Shown: positions 8,558 to 17,190 of the stretch, piece after piece
Layout of the letters: each line of letters begins with the position of its first letter
Numbering within the stretch: the first letter of the stretch is position 1
Origin: Borrelia duttonii Ly
Lineage (GTDB): Bacteria; Spirochaetota; Spirochaetia; Borreliales; Borreliaceae
Reading direction: 5' to 3'
Length of the DNA stretch: 64,000 bases
NCBI RefSeq assembly: GCF_000019685.1
Contig: NC_011229.1
Coordinates: 372,001-436,000, forward strand
Notes under the pieces: generated by a model
Told to the model about the DNA's origin: nothing
Seen by the model: the letters and a program-made list of their open reading frames with translations, nothing else
Database searches by the model: none
Translations under genes and position numbers: made by a program

Positions 8558-9278
8558 TATTACCCTCTAATAATAATTTAAAGTGAGCAAGTGCATAAAC
8601 AATAGCTGTATCAGCTCTTAAAATAGGAGTATTAAATCTTACAAATTTAAAATTCAATTTTTTAAAAAAATCAATTTCCAACTTTAAAAAACAACCCTCA
8701 GGACCTATTAAAATCCCAATTTTACCAAAAACACTAATGTTTTCACCCAAATGCAAAAAATCACCCTTACTATAAGCAACGTAATAATTCACAGATGACG
8801 AATAAGGAATACTAAAAAAATCATTATAAAAATTAATACTGGGAATTTGAGCATTTCCACTTTGTTTTAAAGCCTCATCTATTATCTTTAAAAATCTTAA
8901 TTTCTTTGGTTCTAAATTATCCATATCTAGCTTAGCAATAGAATTATCAGCATTAACAATATTTATACTATTAACACCAATCTCAACAACTTGTCTTAAA
9001 CTTAAATCTAATTTCCTACCCTTAAGATTTGATATAAATATATCTATTGCAAAGTCACGCATCTTAAGCTCCTCTACTCTAAGAGTAGCAAACCTAATTC
9101 GGTGATTTTCTATACTCAAAATTTCAGAAAATCTTATCTCTCTTTTACCTAAAAGAATATTCAATCTATCACCTACCCTTAATCTTCTTACATTAACAAG
9201 ATAGTGATAAATCTTAATATCATCAATAATGATGTCATCATCAAATAGACAACTATAATCTAAAACTATTTGTTTCAC
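8550..9278 (-). CDS. rsmE: 16S rRNA (uracil-1498-N3)-methyltransferase, RsmE family
   Basis: A 242-residue SPOUT methyltransferase that modifies U1498 in helix 44 of 16S rRNA. The N-terminal 70 residues form the RNA-binding PUA-like part. The C-terminal part carries the trefoil-knot motifs: KIGILIGPEGCF, then VRFNTPILRADTAIVYALA, which match the family's IGPEGG and LGxRILRxETA signatures, though the usual second glycine of GPEGG is cysteine here. The start is GTG at 9276-9278 with only a distant AAAGGGA, overlapping the end of the ctpA transcript. It is downstream of ctpA with a four-base gap, so the two are probably cotranscribed. Confidence 0.85.
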   Translation of the reverse strand: MKQIVLDYSCLFDDDIIIDDIKIYHYLVNVRRLRVGDRLNILLGKREIRFSEILSIENHRIRFATLRVEELKMRDFAIDIFISNLKGRKLDLSLRQVVEIGVNSINIVNADNSIAKLDMDNLEPKKLRFLKIIDEALKQSGNAQIPSINFYNDFFSIPYSSSVNYYVAYSKGDFLHLGENISVFGKIGILIGPEGCFLKLEIDFFKKLNFKFVRFNTPILRADTAIVYALAHFKLLLEGNNG

Positions 9279-9281
9279 AAA

Positions 9282-10748
9282 TTAATTTTGTGTCCCTTTC
9301 TTTACAAGATATTCATAAGCAGTTTTCAAGACTTCATCATAATATAAATTATAAATTGGCTGATTATGGTGTATATCTTGATAAAATTGCAAAAACAAAT
9401 AACGCCCCAAAGCTTTCTTATCTATATTACTAATATCCTTACCAGCCTTTACATAAGAAGTTTCAAGAAATTTATCCACAAAAATATCTACCTCTTTCTC
9501 AGAAAGCGATTTTTTATTTATCTTGCTATTTAAAAACTTTTCTATAGCCTCCTCATTAAGCATTCGGGTATAAACTCCAAATTCAACTTCAGATAATTCT
9601 CTTTCCTTAATCTCCAAATCAGGTTTAATACCAACATTATGAATACTCTGTCCAGAAGGGGTATAATATTTTGAATGCGTAATCTTAAATCCTCCTGTAT
9701 GGAAAGGCACTATACGCTGAATCACTCCTTTTCCATAAGATTTTTCACCTATAACATACACTCTTTGATTATCTCTTAAAGCTCCAACTAAAACTTCCGA
9801 AGCTGATGCTGAATATTTATCAATCAAAGCAACAATTGGCATATCTAAAGGTACTATATGTGAAGAATCGGCTCTATACTCCCTTGTGACATATTCTAAA
9901 GGTATTTTAAAATCTCTTGCCTTTGTTGATACAATGAGTCCTTCAGCCAAAATATCATTTGCAATTTCTATTGCATCGGTAAGATAACCTCCAAGATTAA
10001 GCCTTAAATCTAAAATTAAAGAGTTGATATTTTGCAATTTAAGTTTTTCAAAAGCTTTTTTAAAGTAAATATTAGTACTTGGATTAAAACTTAATATCCT
10101 AATATATCCGACATCATTATTAATAACACTATATTTAATTGTTTCTATATCTATTTTTTCTCTCACAAGATCATATTCAAGTTCTAAATTTTTATTTCTC
10201 AAAATAGAAATTTTAACTTTTGTACCCGCTTTTCCCTTTAAAAGCTCGCTAACCTGCTCTATTGTCATAGAATCAGTACTATTACCATCAATAGCCTTAA
10301 TATAATCACCAGAGCGAACACCAGCTCTATAAGCAGGTCCTTCTTCAAAAGCATTAATAATCATTATATAAGGAACATCAGAAGCAGTATTGTTAGACTT
10401 TTTAGAAATCTCCTTTTTTGCAATAACAACCCCAATTCCCACATAATTTCCCTCAGTAGTTTTTGAAATCTCTACTAAATCTTTTTTTGTCAAATACTGA
10501 GAATAAGGATCATTTAATGCCTTAAACATACCCTGTAAAGCCCCTTCAAAAACAGCCTCATCATCAATAGGTTCAACATAATTTTTCTTAATAAAATTAA
10601 AAGCCTCCATCATCATCTGACCATAACTTGACGCAGACAAATTGCTCTTAGAAGAATTTGCTTGAGCAAAAATAGACTCTACAATAACTGAAGAACTGAT
10701 AACTAAAGCTAATACAACGTATAAAAATACCAAAAATTTCTTTTTCAT
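9282..10748 (-). CDS. ctpA: C-terminal processing protease, S41 family
   Basis: Periplasmic serine protease of about 488 residues with an N-terminal signal peptide ending near IFAQA. A PDZ domain lies around residues 105-190 (GPAYRAGVRSGDYIKAIDG). The catalytic dyad is visible: Ser315 in SASASE and Lys340 in GEKSYGKG. In B. burgdorferi the orthologue trims C-termini of outer-membrane proteins such as P13. I chose the ATG at 10746-10748 because TAGGA lies seven bases upstream and the signal peptide then starts MKKKF. An earlier TTG adds six residues. Downstream neighbours rsmE and the GT26-like gene are probably in the same transcript. It is divergent from the gene at 10809. Confidence 0.92.
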   Translation of the reverse strand: MKKKFLVFLYVVLALVISSSVIVESIFAQANSSKSNLSASSYGQMMMEAFNFIKKNYVEPIDDEAVFEGALQGMFKALNDPYSQYLTKKDLVEISKTTEGNYVGIGVVIAKKEISKKSNNTASDVPYIMIINAFEEGPAYRAGVRSGDYIKAIDGNSTDSMTIEQVSELLKGKAGTKVKISILRNKNLELEYDLVREKIDIETIKYSVINNDVGYIRILSFNPSTNIYFKKAFEKLKLQNINSLILDLRLNLGGYLTDAIEIANDILAEGLIVSTKARDFKIPLEYVTREYRADSSHIVPLDMPIVALIDKYSASASEVLVGALRDNQRVYVIGEKSYGKGVIQRIVPFHTGGFKITHSKYYTPSGQSIHNVGIKPDLEIKERELSEVEFGVYTRMLNEEAIEKFLNSKINKKSLSEKEVDIFVDKFLETSYVKAGKDISNIDKKALGRYLFLQFYQDIHHNQPIYNLYYDEVLKTAYEYLVKKGTQN

Positions 10749-10808
10749 TGAAAAATTCCTACACAAATAAAACTTGATTTTATCTTCATAATATAATATT
10801 TTAAGATT

Positions 10809-11240
10809 ATGTTAAAGATAAATAGCTTAAAAACAAAAAGAATAATCATAACTCTCATTATCGCAATGCAAACAATTGCAAGCACATTAATTTTATTAGC
10901 ACTATATAAACTCACAAGTAATACAATATTTATAAACAATTCTTCTATAAAATTTTTAATAGCATTTATTATATTCTCTCCAGAATTATGCGTAGCAATA
11001 TTAACAATACAATATATACTCTACGATCAACTTAAAATTCTAAGTAATTTAATTAACATAACTAAAAGCCTGCAAATCATAATGAACATTTTGCTTGCTA
11101 CATTAGGATTAGCTCTTGAATTATTCAAAACATATCAACCATGGCTATTTACTTTTTTAGCAATAATAATAATCACTTACGTTATATTTAACTTAGTGAT
11201 TTTGATTCTACTTAAATTCAAGGACAAAATAACGGAGTAA
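10809..11240 (+). CDS. Small membrane protein, unknown function
   Basis: A 143-residue protein with four predicted membrane spans, at about residues 11-32, 46-68, 85-105 and 115-137, joined by short polar loops. I do not recognise the family. It is the first gene of a plus-strand run that continues with a ParA/MinD-type ATPase starting four bases after its stop, which suggests coupled expression and perhaps a membrane anchor role for the ATPase (inference). The 60-base gap to ctpA on the other strand must hold both promoters. Confidence 0.6.
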   Translation: MLKINSLKTKRIIITLIIAMQTIASTLILLALYKLTSNTIFINNSSIKFLIAFIIFSPELCVAILTIQYILYDQLKILSNLINITKSLQIIMNILLATLGLALELFKTYQPWLFTFLAIIIITYVIFNLVILILLKFKDKITE

Positions 11241-11243
11241 CGG

Positions 11244-12377
11244 TTGATTATCATTCCTATAGCTAGTGGAAAAGGAGGAGTTGGTAAATCTCTTTTTTCA
11301 ACAAATATTGCAATTTGTCTTGCAAATGAAGGGAAAAAAGTATTACTTGTAGACCTTGACCTGGGTGGTTCCAATTTACACTCTATGCTTAATATTATGC
11401 CAAAAAAAAGCATCGGAACATTTCTCAAAACACAAATTCACTTTCAAGACATCATCCTTGAATCAGGAATAAAAAATTTAAATTTTATAGCAGGAGACTC
11501 AGATATACCAGAACTTGCAAATATAGCTATCTTTCAAAAGAAAAAAATAATAAAAAATTTAAAAAATCAAAATTACGACTATCTAATAATTGATCTTGGA
11601 GCTGGGACAACATTTAATACAATAGATTTTTTTTTAATGTCAAACAGAGGAGTCATAGTAACAATTCCAACAGTAACAGCAACAATGAATGCCTATTTAT
11701 TCTTAAAAAACGCAATCTTTAGACTAATATCAAAAATATTTACAAAAGAAACAAAAGCATACAAAATAGTATCCAATATAAGAAAAGATTCTACAGATTT
11801 ACAAAAAATATACATACCAAATCTTCTACTTAAAATAGAGGAACATGATCCTGAAAATTATGCAAAATTTATGCAAATATTCGCACAATTTAGTCCCTTC
11901 ATTATATTTAACATGTTAAACAAACCTGAAGATATTATTAAAACTGAAAAAATACTAAAGTCGGCTAAAAATTATTTAAATATCAATTTACAAAGTATAG
12001 GCTCAATTTATAAAGATGAACTTGTTGATCAAGCATTAAATCACAAAATACCAATAACTATTTATAAGCCAACAAGTTTAATTTCAAAAAGCATAAAAAA
12101 AATAGCTAAAAGATTAATTGAACTTGAAGATGTAATAAACGATGTAGAGCTTTTAAATGAAGATGACTTAAATGAAAGCTACTATTTTGTAATAAAAGAA
12201 GCACAAGACGAATATTTAGAAAAGTACGCATATCTTGAATCATTATTGATGAATAAAACAATAGACAACAATGCAATAATTGATATAATCAAATCTCAAC
12301 AAAAAGAAATTGCAACACTTAGAAAACAAAATATAATGTTTAAAAAAAAATTATTTACAAAATTAAAAAAAGACTAA
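11244..12377 (+). CDS. ParA/MinD-family ATPase
   Basis: A 377-residue P-loop ATPase of the SIMIBI class. The deviant Walker A is ASGKGGVGKS near the N-terminus, followed by LLVDLDLGGSN (Walker A'-like Asp) and DYLIIDLGAG (Walker B). A C-terminal helical extension of about 90 residues is Glu/Lys-rich. Relatives position cell structures such as chemosensory arrays, flagella or chromosomes; MinD/FlhG-like proteins bind the membrane or a partner. Which one this is cannot be told. The start is TTG at 11244-11246 with GGAG seven bases upstream, overlapping the previous gene's end. lgt follows 10 bases later. Confidence 0.8.
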   Translation: MIIIPIASGKGGVGKSLFSTNIAICLANEGKKVLLVDLDLGGSNLHSMLNIMPKKSIGTFLKTQIHFQDIILESGIKNLNFIAGDSDIPELANIAIFQKKKIIKNLKNQNYDYLIIDLGAGTTFNTIDFFLMSNRGVIVTIPTVTATMNAYLFLKNAIFRLISKIFTKETKAYKIVSNIRKDSTDLQKIYIPNLLLKIEEHDPENYAKFMQIFAQFSPFIIFNMLNKPEDIIKTEKILKSAKNYLNINLQSIGSIYKDELVDQALNHKIPITIYKPTSLISKSIKKIAKRLIELEDVINDVELLNEDDLNESYYFVIKEAQDEYLEKYAYLESLLMNKTIDNNAIIDIIKSQQKEIATLRKQNIMFKKKLFTKLKKD

Positions 12378-12387
12378 GGAGACAGAA

Positions 12388-13341
12388 ATGCCAAATTATA
12401 TAAATTATCCTAGCTGGTTGCATCCCGAAATCATTAAAGGAATTCCAATTACATGGTATAGCCTATCTTATATCATCATTATAATAATTTCTTATAAATT
12501 TATCTGGTATCAAATCAGGACTGACAAACTTGACATAGACAAAAATGATTATGAGCAATTAATGTTCTCCATCGTCATGGGCGCAATCATTGGAGGAAGA
12601 TTAGCATCTACTTTAATTTATGATAAAAGTGGTATTTATTATACACACCCATGGATGATTTTTTTACCATTTGACCAAAACTGGAATTTTACAGGCTTTA
12701 GAGGAATGGCAATACACGGAGGATTTTTTGGAGTCATTATTGCACCGTTAATAATGATAAACACAAAACTTAAAAACACGAATGTAAAAAAATATTTTAA
12801 AAAAATAACAGATTATGGTGCAATAGCTTTCTCTTCAGGATATATACTTGGAAGACTTGCTAATTTTGCAAATGCAGAACTTTATGGAAGACCAATGAAA
12901 GGTGGTGTAATCTTTCCAAATGCAGAACCTTTTAAAATAAGCCAAAATGGAGTCAAAGAATTCGCAGAATCGGTTGGCCTTGAAATATTACCTCATGATT
13001 TATTTATTAATTTACCAAGAATCCCATCCCAACTCATAGAAGGATTGTTCGAAGGACCTGTAATCTTTTTATTATTATGGTTCATATTTAGAAAAATAAA
13101 AAAATATGATGGCTTTATCTTTGGTGTATACATAATACTTTATGGAATATTTAGATTTTTAATTGAATACCTAAGAGAGCCTGATAAAGAAATAGGATTT
13201 ATTATAACTTACAGAAAACCTGAGAGCATATTGGACTTTTCATTTTTAAATATATCAATGGGCCAAATATTTTCGTCAATTTTAATATTAGCAGGAATAA
13301 TCTGGCTTATATGGACTAAAAAACAAGCTCAAAAAAACTAA
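12388..13341 (+). CDS. lgt: Prolipoprotein diacylglyceryl transferase
   Basis: Inner-membrane enzyme of 317 residues that transfers a diacylglyceryl group from phosphatidylglycerol to the lipobox cysteine of prolipoproteins, the first step of lipoprotein maturation. Several membrane spans are visible, with the HGGFFG motif and the signature GRLANFANAELYGRP (family: GRIGNFINGELYGR). The lipoproteins in this window (the four Bmp proteins and the others) are its expected substrates. AAGGAG precedes the ATG at good distance. It lies between the ParA-like gene and pdeA on the same strand, though no functional link is evident. Confidence 0.94.
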   Translation: MPNYINYPSWLHPEIIKGIPITWYSLSYIIIIIISYKFIWYQIRTDKLDIDKNDYEQLMFSIVMGAIIGGRLASTLIYDKSGIYYTHPWMIFLPFDQNWNFTGFRGMAIHGGFFGVIIAPLIMINTKLKNTNVKKYFKKITDYGAIAFSSGYILGRLANFANAELYGRPMKGGVIFPNAEPFKISQNGVKEFAESVGLEILPHDLFINLPRIPSQLIEGLFEGPVIFLLLWFIFRKIKKYDGFIFGVYIILYGIFRFLIEYLREPDKEIGFIITYRKPESILDFSFLNISMGQIFSSILILAGIIWLIWTKKQAQKN

Positions 13342-13398
13342 ATAAATCAACAAAAACATAGATTTATATAAAAAATAAGATAGATTTATTTAAGTAAG

Positions 13399-15396
13399 AT
13401 GAGGAATAAAAATCCAAATGCAATCGTAATATCTGAAAAAGCTGTTAGTGATAAAGATGTTATAAAAATAAAATCTATTTTTACAATATCTCAAATAATA
13501 GAATCTAGAAAAAATGTCTCAAGTTCATATATCAAACAAAGCAATATTAAATTTGCCGTTATTTATAATCATAAAAGACCAATAGATTTTTCAATAAATA
13601 TAGCAAATGACTTAAAAAGTATTAATAACGTTCATTCAATTATCATAAACAATGAATATATAGATGAATCGATTTATAGACCAAATTACATAGAAATATT
13701 ACAAAGCATACAAGAACTGAGCGAAAAAAATAAACTAATACAACAGAAAAAATTTTATTATGATAATAAAAATGCCAATCTTGATTTTTTCTTAAACTTA
13801 TCTGAACTTATTCAAGAAATAGTCATTATCACAAACACTGAAAATGACATCATTTATATCAATGAAAAAGGCAGTAAAGAACTTGAATTACCAATAAAGA
13901 TTAAAGGTAAAACAAACAAAATAAGTGATATCGATATAATAGATTTTGAAAAAGAAACTAAAATAGATTTAAGTTATAATATAGATGATATTCCTGAATT
14001 TAAAAATATACTGATAACTGATTGTCTTTTAAAGGTAAAAAATAACAAAAAATTAACCGTCGATCTATTTATAAGTACAATTGCTCAAAATAACATTGAT
14101 AAATTAATTACAATAAAAGATGTATCTGATTTAAAATCTAAGCACAATATTCCGCACTTCGAAGTCATCGATCAAGAAACTGACTTATATAATATTAAAG
14201 AACTTGAAAAGTTATTGATCAACCAAATTGATTATTCTTCTAAAAAAACATATCTATTTGATTTGGATTTACACATAAATACAGAATATGAATATAAAGG
14301 CAATAGGGACCACATAGACGTAAAAATACTTAAAAAAATTACTTCTAGAATAATGTCATTCTATTCAGAATATATATTTAAATTAAAAGACAATAATCTA
14401 ATAGTTATTATATCCACAAGTGGAGGAGAACAAAGAGTCATTTCAATTGCAGAAGAAATAAAAAAAACTATCTCTAGAGAACTTAAAAAAGAAGGTCTCA
14501 TAATACTTAAATTTAATATAGGCATAATAGAAGTAAACTTAAAAGAAGATATAGAAACAAAAATTTCAAAATTAAAAATAGCAACAAAAATATCTGATGA
14601 ATACAAAGATTCCATGCCTATTTTATATAAAGATGAATTACCAGAAACAATAATTATTAAAAATCAAAATAAAATATTTGAATACATAATAAAAGCAATA
14701 AAAAATGACTTCTTTAGTCTATACTACCAAAAAATTACCCCTCTCAAAAAAGATTTAACACCTAAAATTGAAATATTAACAAGACTTTTTGATTACACAG
14801 GAACACCAATTCCAAACAATCATGTCTTTGGTTTAATAGATAAATATAATTTAACCGTAGAAGTAGATAAATTAGTAGTTACTAAAGCATTAAGAGAATA
14901 TACAAACTTTGTAACAAAAAATGGTGTTCATATCTTTTCAATCAATATTTCACCATATTCACTTAAATCCAAAAACTTCAGAATCTTTTTAAAAGAAACC
15001 CTTCTACAAAGTCATGTCCCACTTCAAAATATATGCCTAGAAATAACAGAAACTGGCATTGTAGAAAATTTCGAATTAATCAACACATATTTCAATGAAC
15101 TTAAAACTTTTGGAATTAAACTTGCACTTGATGATTTTGGAAGTGGATATACATCTCTTTCATACATCAAAATTTTACCAATAGACATCATCAAAATAGA
15201 TGGTTCTTTTATTCAAGTAATAAATTCTAGTCAAATAGATCTTGTAATAATAAAATCAATAAAAGAAATTGCTGATACAAAACAAATAAAAATTATCGCT
15301 GAATTCGTGTCTAATGAAGAAATTTTTAAAAAGATTAGTGAAATAGGAATAGATTATGGTCAAGGATTTTTATGGCATAAGCCAGAACCAATATAA
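13399..15396 (+). CDS. pdeA: EAL-domain cyclic-di-GMP phosphodiesterase with degenerate GGDEF
   Basis: A 665-residue soluble protein. Residues about 130-230 look like a PAS-type sensor (EIVIITNTENDIIYINEKG). About 265-410 is a GGDEF domain whose signature is lost (KDNNL in place of GGDEF), so it cannot make cyclic-di-GMP. The C-terminal EAL domain begins near residue 430 and keeps the catalytic set: the Glu of KIEIL (458), Asn of INIS, Glu of EITET, DDFGSGYTS (578-580), Lys of IKIDGSF, Glu of IIAEFV and Gln of YGQGF. It therefore should hydrolyse cyclic-di-GMP to pGpG. It occupies the position of B. burgdorferi PdeA (BB0363), a proven phosphodiesterase affecting motility. The ribosome binding site is weak. 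Confidence 0.9.
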   Translation: MRNKNPNAIVISEKAVSDKDVIKIKSIFTISQIIESRKNVSSSYIKQSNIKFAVIYNHKRPIDFSINIANDLKSINNVHSIIINNEYIDESIYRPNYIEILQSIQELSEKNKLIQQKKFYYDNKNANLDFFLNLSELIQEIVIITNTENDIIYINEKGSKELELPIKIKGKTNKISDIDIIDFEKETKIDLSYNIDDIPEFKNILITDCLLKVKNNKKLTVDLFISTIAQNNIDKLITIKDVSDLKSKHNIPHFEVIDQETDLYNIKELEKLLINQIDYSSKKTYLFDLDLHINTEYEYKGNRDHIDVKILKKITSRIMSFYSEYIFKLKDNNLIVIISTSGGEQRVISIAEEIKKTISRELKKEGLIILKFNIGIIEVNLKEDIETKISKLKIATKISDEYKDSMPILYKDELPETIIIKNQNKIFEYIIKAIKNDFFSLYYQKITPLKKDLTPKIEILTRLFDYTGTPIPNNHVFGLIDKYNLTVEVDKLVVTKALREYTNFVTKNGVHIFSINISPYSLKSKNFRIFLKETLLQSHVPLQNICLEITETGIVENFELINTYFNELKTFGIKLALDDFGSGYTSLSYIKILPIDIIKIDGSFIQVINSSQIDLVIIKSIKEIADTKQIKIIAEFVSNEEIFKKISEIGIDYGQGFLWHKPEPI

Positions 15397-15496
15397 AAAT
15401 ACATAAATTTTTATACATCAAAAGATTTAAAGTTACATCACAAACATTATTAGGCTGACAAAATAATTAATACATAACAAATTACAAGTGCTAGAA

Positions 15497-15505
15497 TGTT
15501 ATAAT
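15497..15505 (+). promoter_or_regulatory. Extended -10 promoter for the M18 aminopeptidase gene
   Basis: The sequence TGTTATAAT is a perfect extended -10 element (TGnTATAAT) 24 bases before the ATG, followed by the strong ribosome binding site AAGAGGAGG. No good -35 hexamer is at the usual distance, which an extended -10 can tolerate. Confidence 0.55.
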
Positions 15506-15528
15506 AAGTAATTAAGAGGAGGAATTTT

Positions 15529-16902
15529 ATGACTAAACAAAATCCTTGGCTGTCATTAAACGAAGAAAAGAAAAACAATATATTAGAATTTGCTCACAAA
15601 TACAAGAAATTCTTAAATACAGTAAAAACAGAACGAGAAGCTACCAACTATGCCATACAAAAAGCAAAAGAAAAAGGTTTCATCAGCGCCTGCCAAAAAA
15701 AAGAACTTCAAGCTGGAGACAAAATTTTCTACACATCTCGCAACAAAAACATAGCTCTTGTATTTATAGGAAGAGAACCTATTGAAAATGGAATGCATTT
15801 TATTGTCTCACACACAGATTCACCAAGACTTGATGCTAAACCATCACCAATTAGTCAAGAAAACGAATTTACAATGATGAAAACAAATTATTATGGTGGC
15901 ATCAAAAAATATCAATGGCTATCTACCCCCCTATCAATAAGAGGAATAATATTTTTACAAAATGGAGAACAAGTAGAAATTAGCATTGGTGACAATAATG
16001 ATGATCCTGTATTTGTAATTCCCGACATATTACCACACCTTGATAGAAAAGTTCAAAGAGACAAAAAAGCTGATGATATTATTGAAGGAGAAAATCTAAG
16101 AATCATAATTGGAAGTCTACCTATTGAATCTAGAGAGAAAGAAAAAGTAAAATTTGCTACTCTTACATTATTAAAAGAAAAATACAATATATCAGAAGAA
16201 GACTTTGTTTCAGCAGAAATAGAAATAGTACCAGCAGGAGAAGCAAAAGATGTAGGAATTGACAGAGCACTCATTGGAGCTTATGGACAAGACGATAGAG
16301 TTTGTGCCTATACATCACTAGAAGCTATCCTAAATTTAGAAGAAACACCAAATAAAACCGCTATATGTTTCTTGGTAGATAAAGAAGAGATTGGCTCAAC
16401 TGGCTCAACTGGTTTGCAATCAAGATATCTTGAATATTTTGTATCAGATATAATATTTAAACTAAAACAAAAAGAATATAATAACCTTATTGTACACAAA
16501 GCATTATGGAACTCAAAAAGCATATCCGCAGATGTTTGCGGTGCAATAAATCCTCTATTTAAAGTACATGATGAACAAAACGCACCAAAGCTAGGATATG
16601 GAATACCTATAATGAAATACACAGGTCATGGAGGTAAAATTATGGCCAGTGATGCTGATGCTGAACTTGTATTTTATATTAGAAATTTATTAGATAAAAA
16701 CAATATAGCTTGGCAAGTAGCAACACTTGGAAAAGTAGAAGAAGGAGGAGGAGGAACTGTAGCAAAATTCCTAGCACACTATGGAATTAGAACAATAGAC
16801 ATGGGACCTGGAGTTATTAGCATGCATTCACCATTTGAAATAACCTCTAAATTTGACATATATACTGCTTATATGGCTTATAAAGCATTCTTTAAAGGAT
16901 GA
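15529..16902 (+). CDS. M18-family metalloaminopeptidase
   Basis: A 457-residue cytosolic zinc aminopeptidase that removes N-terminal residues, typically acidic or hydrophobic, from peptides. Metal-ligand segments are visible: SHTDSPRLDAKP, the glutamate pair in LVDKEEIGSTGSTG, DDRVCAYTSLEA and the C-terminal MHSPFE. Length is normal for the family. Borrelia cannot make amino acids, so it depends on peptide import and cleavage. The gene has its own extended -10 promoter and a GAGGAGG ribosome binding site. It ends four bases before the small EIIB-like gene, which suggests cotranscription. It occupies the place of BB0366. Confidence 0.92.
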   Translation: MTKQNPWLSLNEEKKNNILEFAHKYKKFLNTVKTEREATNYAIQKAKEKGFISACQKKELQAGDKIFYTSRNKNIALVFIGREPIENGMHFIVSHTDSPRLDAKPSPISQENEFTMMKTNYYGGIKKYQWLSTPLSIRGIIFLQNGEQVEISIGDNNDDPVFVIPDILPHLDRKVQRDKKADDIIEGENLRIIIGSLPIESREKEKVKFATLTLLKEKYNISEEDFVSAEIEIVPAGEAKDVGIDRALIGAYGQDDRVCAYTSLEAILNLEETPNKTAICFLVDKEEIGSTGSTGLQSRYLEYFVSDIIFKLKQKEYNNLIVHKALWNSKSISADVCGAINPLFKVHDEQNAPKLGYGIPIMKYTGHGGKIMASDADAELVFYIRNLLDKNNIAWQVATLGKVEEGGGGTVAKFLAHYGIRTIDMGPGVISMHSPFEITSKFDIYTAYMAYKAFFKG

Positions 16903-16906
16903 CAAA

Positions 16907-17170
16907 ATGCATAAAGAAACAATAGAAACATCAGAACATATTTTAGAATGCTTTGGGGGAATTACAAACATAAAACAAGTAGTTAAAGATTTAACTAGAA
17001 TAAAAATATTAGTTGACAGTAATTCTTTAGTTAAAAGAGAAAACTTAACAAAAAATAAAAATATCATAGGGGCAATTAAGTCAAACGAAGTTACAGAAAT
17101 CGTAATGAATTTTGCAATAATTGACGATGTTTACACCAACATAATATATATGATAAATAAAAAAAAATAA
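16907..17170 (+). CDS. Small PTS EIIB (glucose-type)-like protein lacking the phosphocysteine
   Basis: An 87-residue protein that is almost exactly one glucose-family EIIB domain: ILECFGGITNIK matches the domain opening (GG..NI), VKDLTRIKI matches the active loop normally written CaTRLR, and IIGAIKSNEVTEIV matches the later GVV.....QVV stretch. In active EIIB domains the cysteine before xTR carries the phosphate; here that position is Asp28. It therefore cannot pass phosphate in the known way and may be regulatory or a relic. No EIIC is fused or adjacent. The start at 16907 follows the aminopeptidase stop by four bases; an earlier in-frame start at 16853 would overlap that gene. Confidence 0.7.
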   Translation: MHKETIETSEHILECFGGITNIKQVVKDLTRIKILVDSNSLVKRENLTKNKNIIGAIKSNEVTEIVMNFAIIDDVYTNIIYMINKKK

Positions 17171-17172
17171 TA

Positions 17173-17190
17173 GACCCAACTATTTGGGTC
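17173..17190. terminator. Bidirectional terminator between convergent genes
   Basis: A perfect 7-bp stem, GACCCAA and TTGGGTC, with a four-base CTAT loop, sits exactly between the end of the EIIB-like gene and the end of gpsA. It is preceded by a run of A and followed by a moderately T/A-rich stretch, so it can stop transcription in both directions. It is the most G+C-rich short sequence in its surroundings. Confidence 0.75.
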
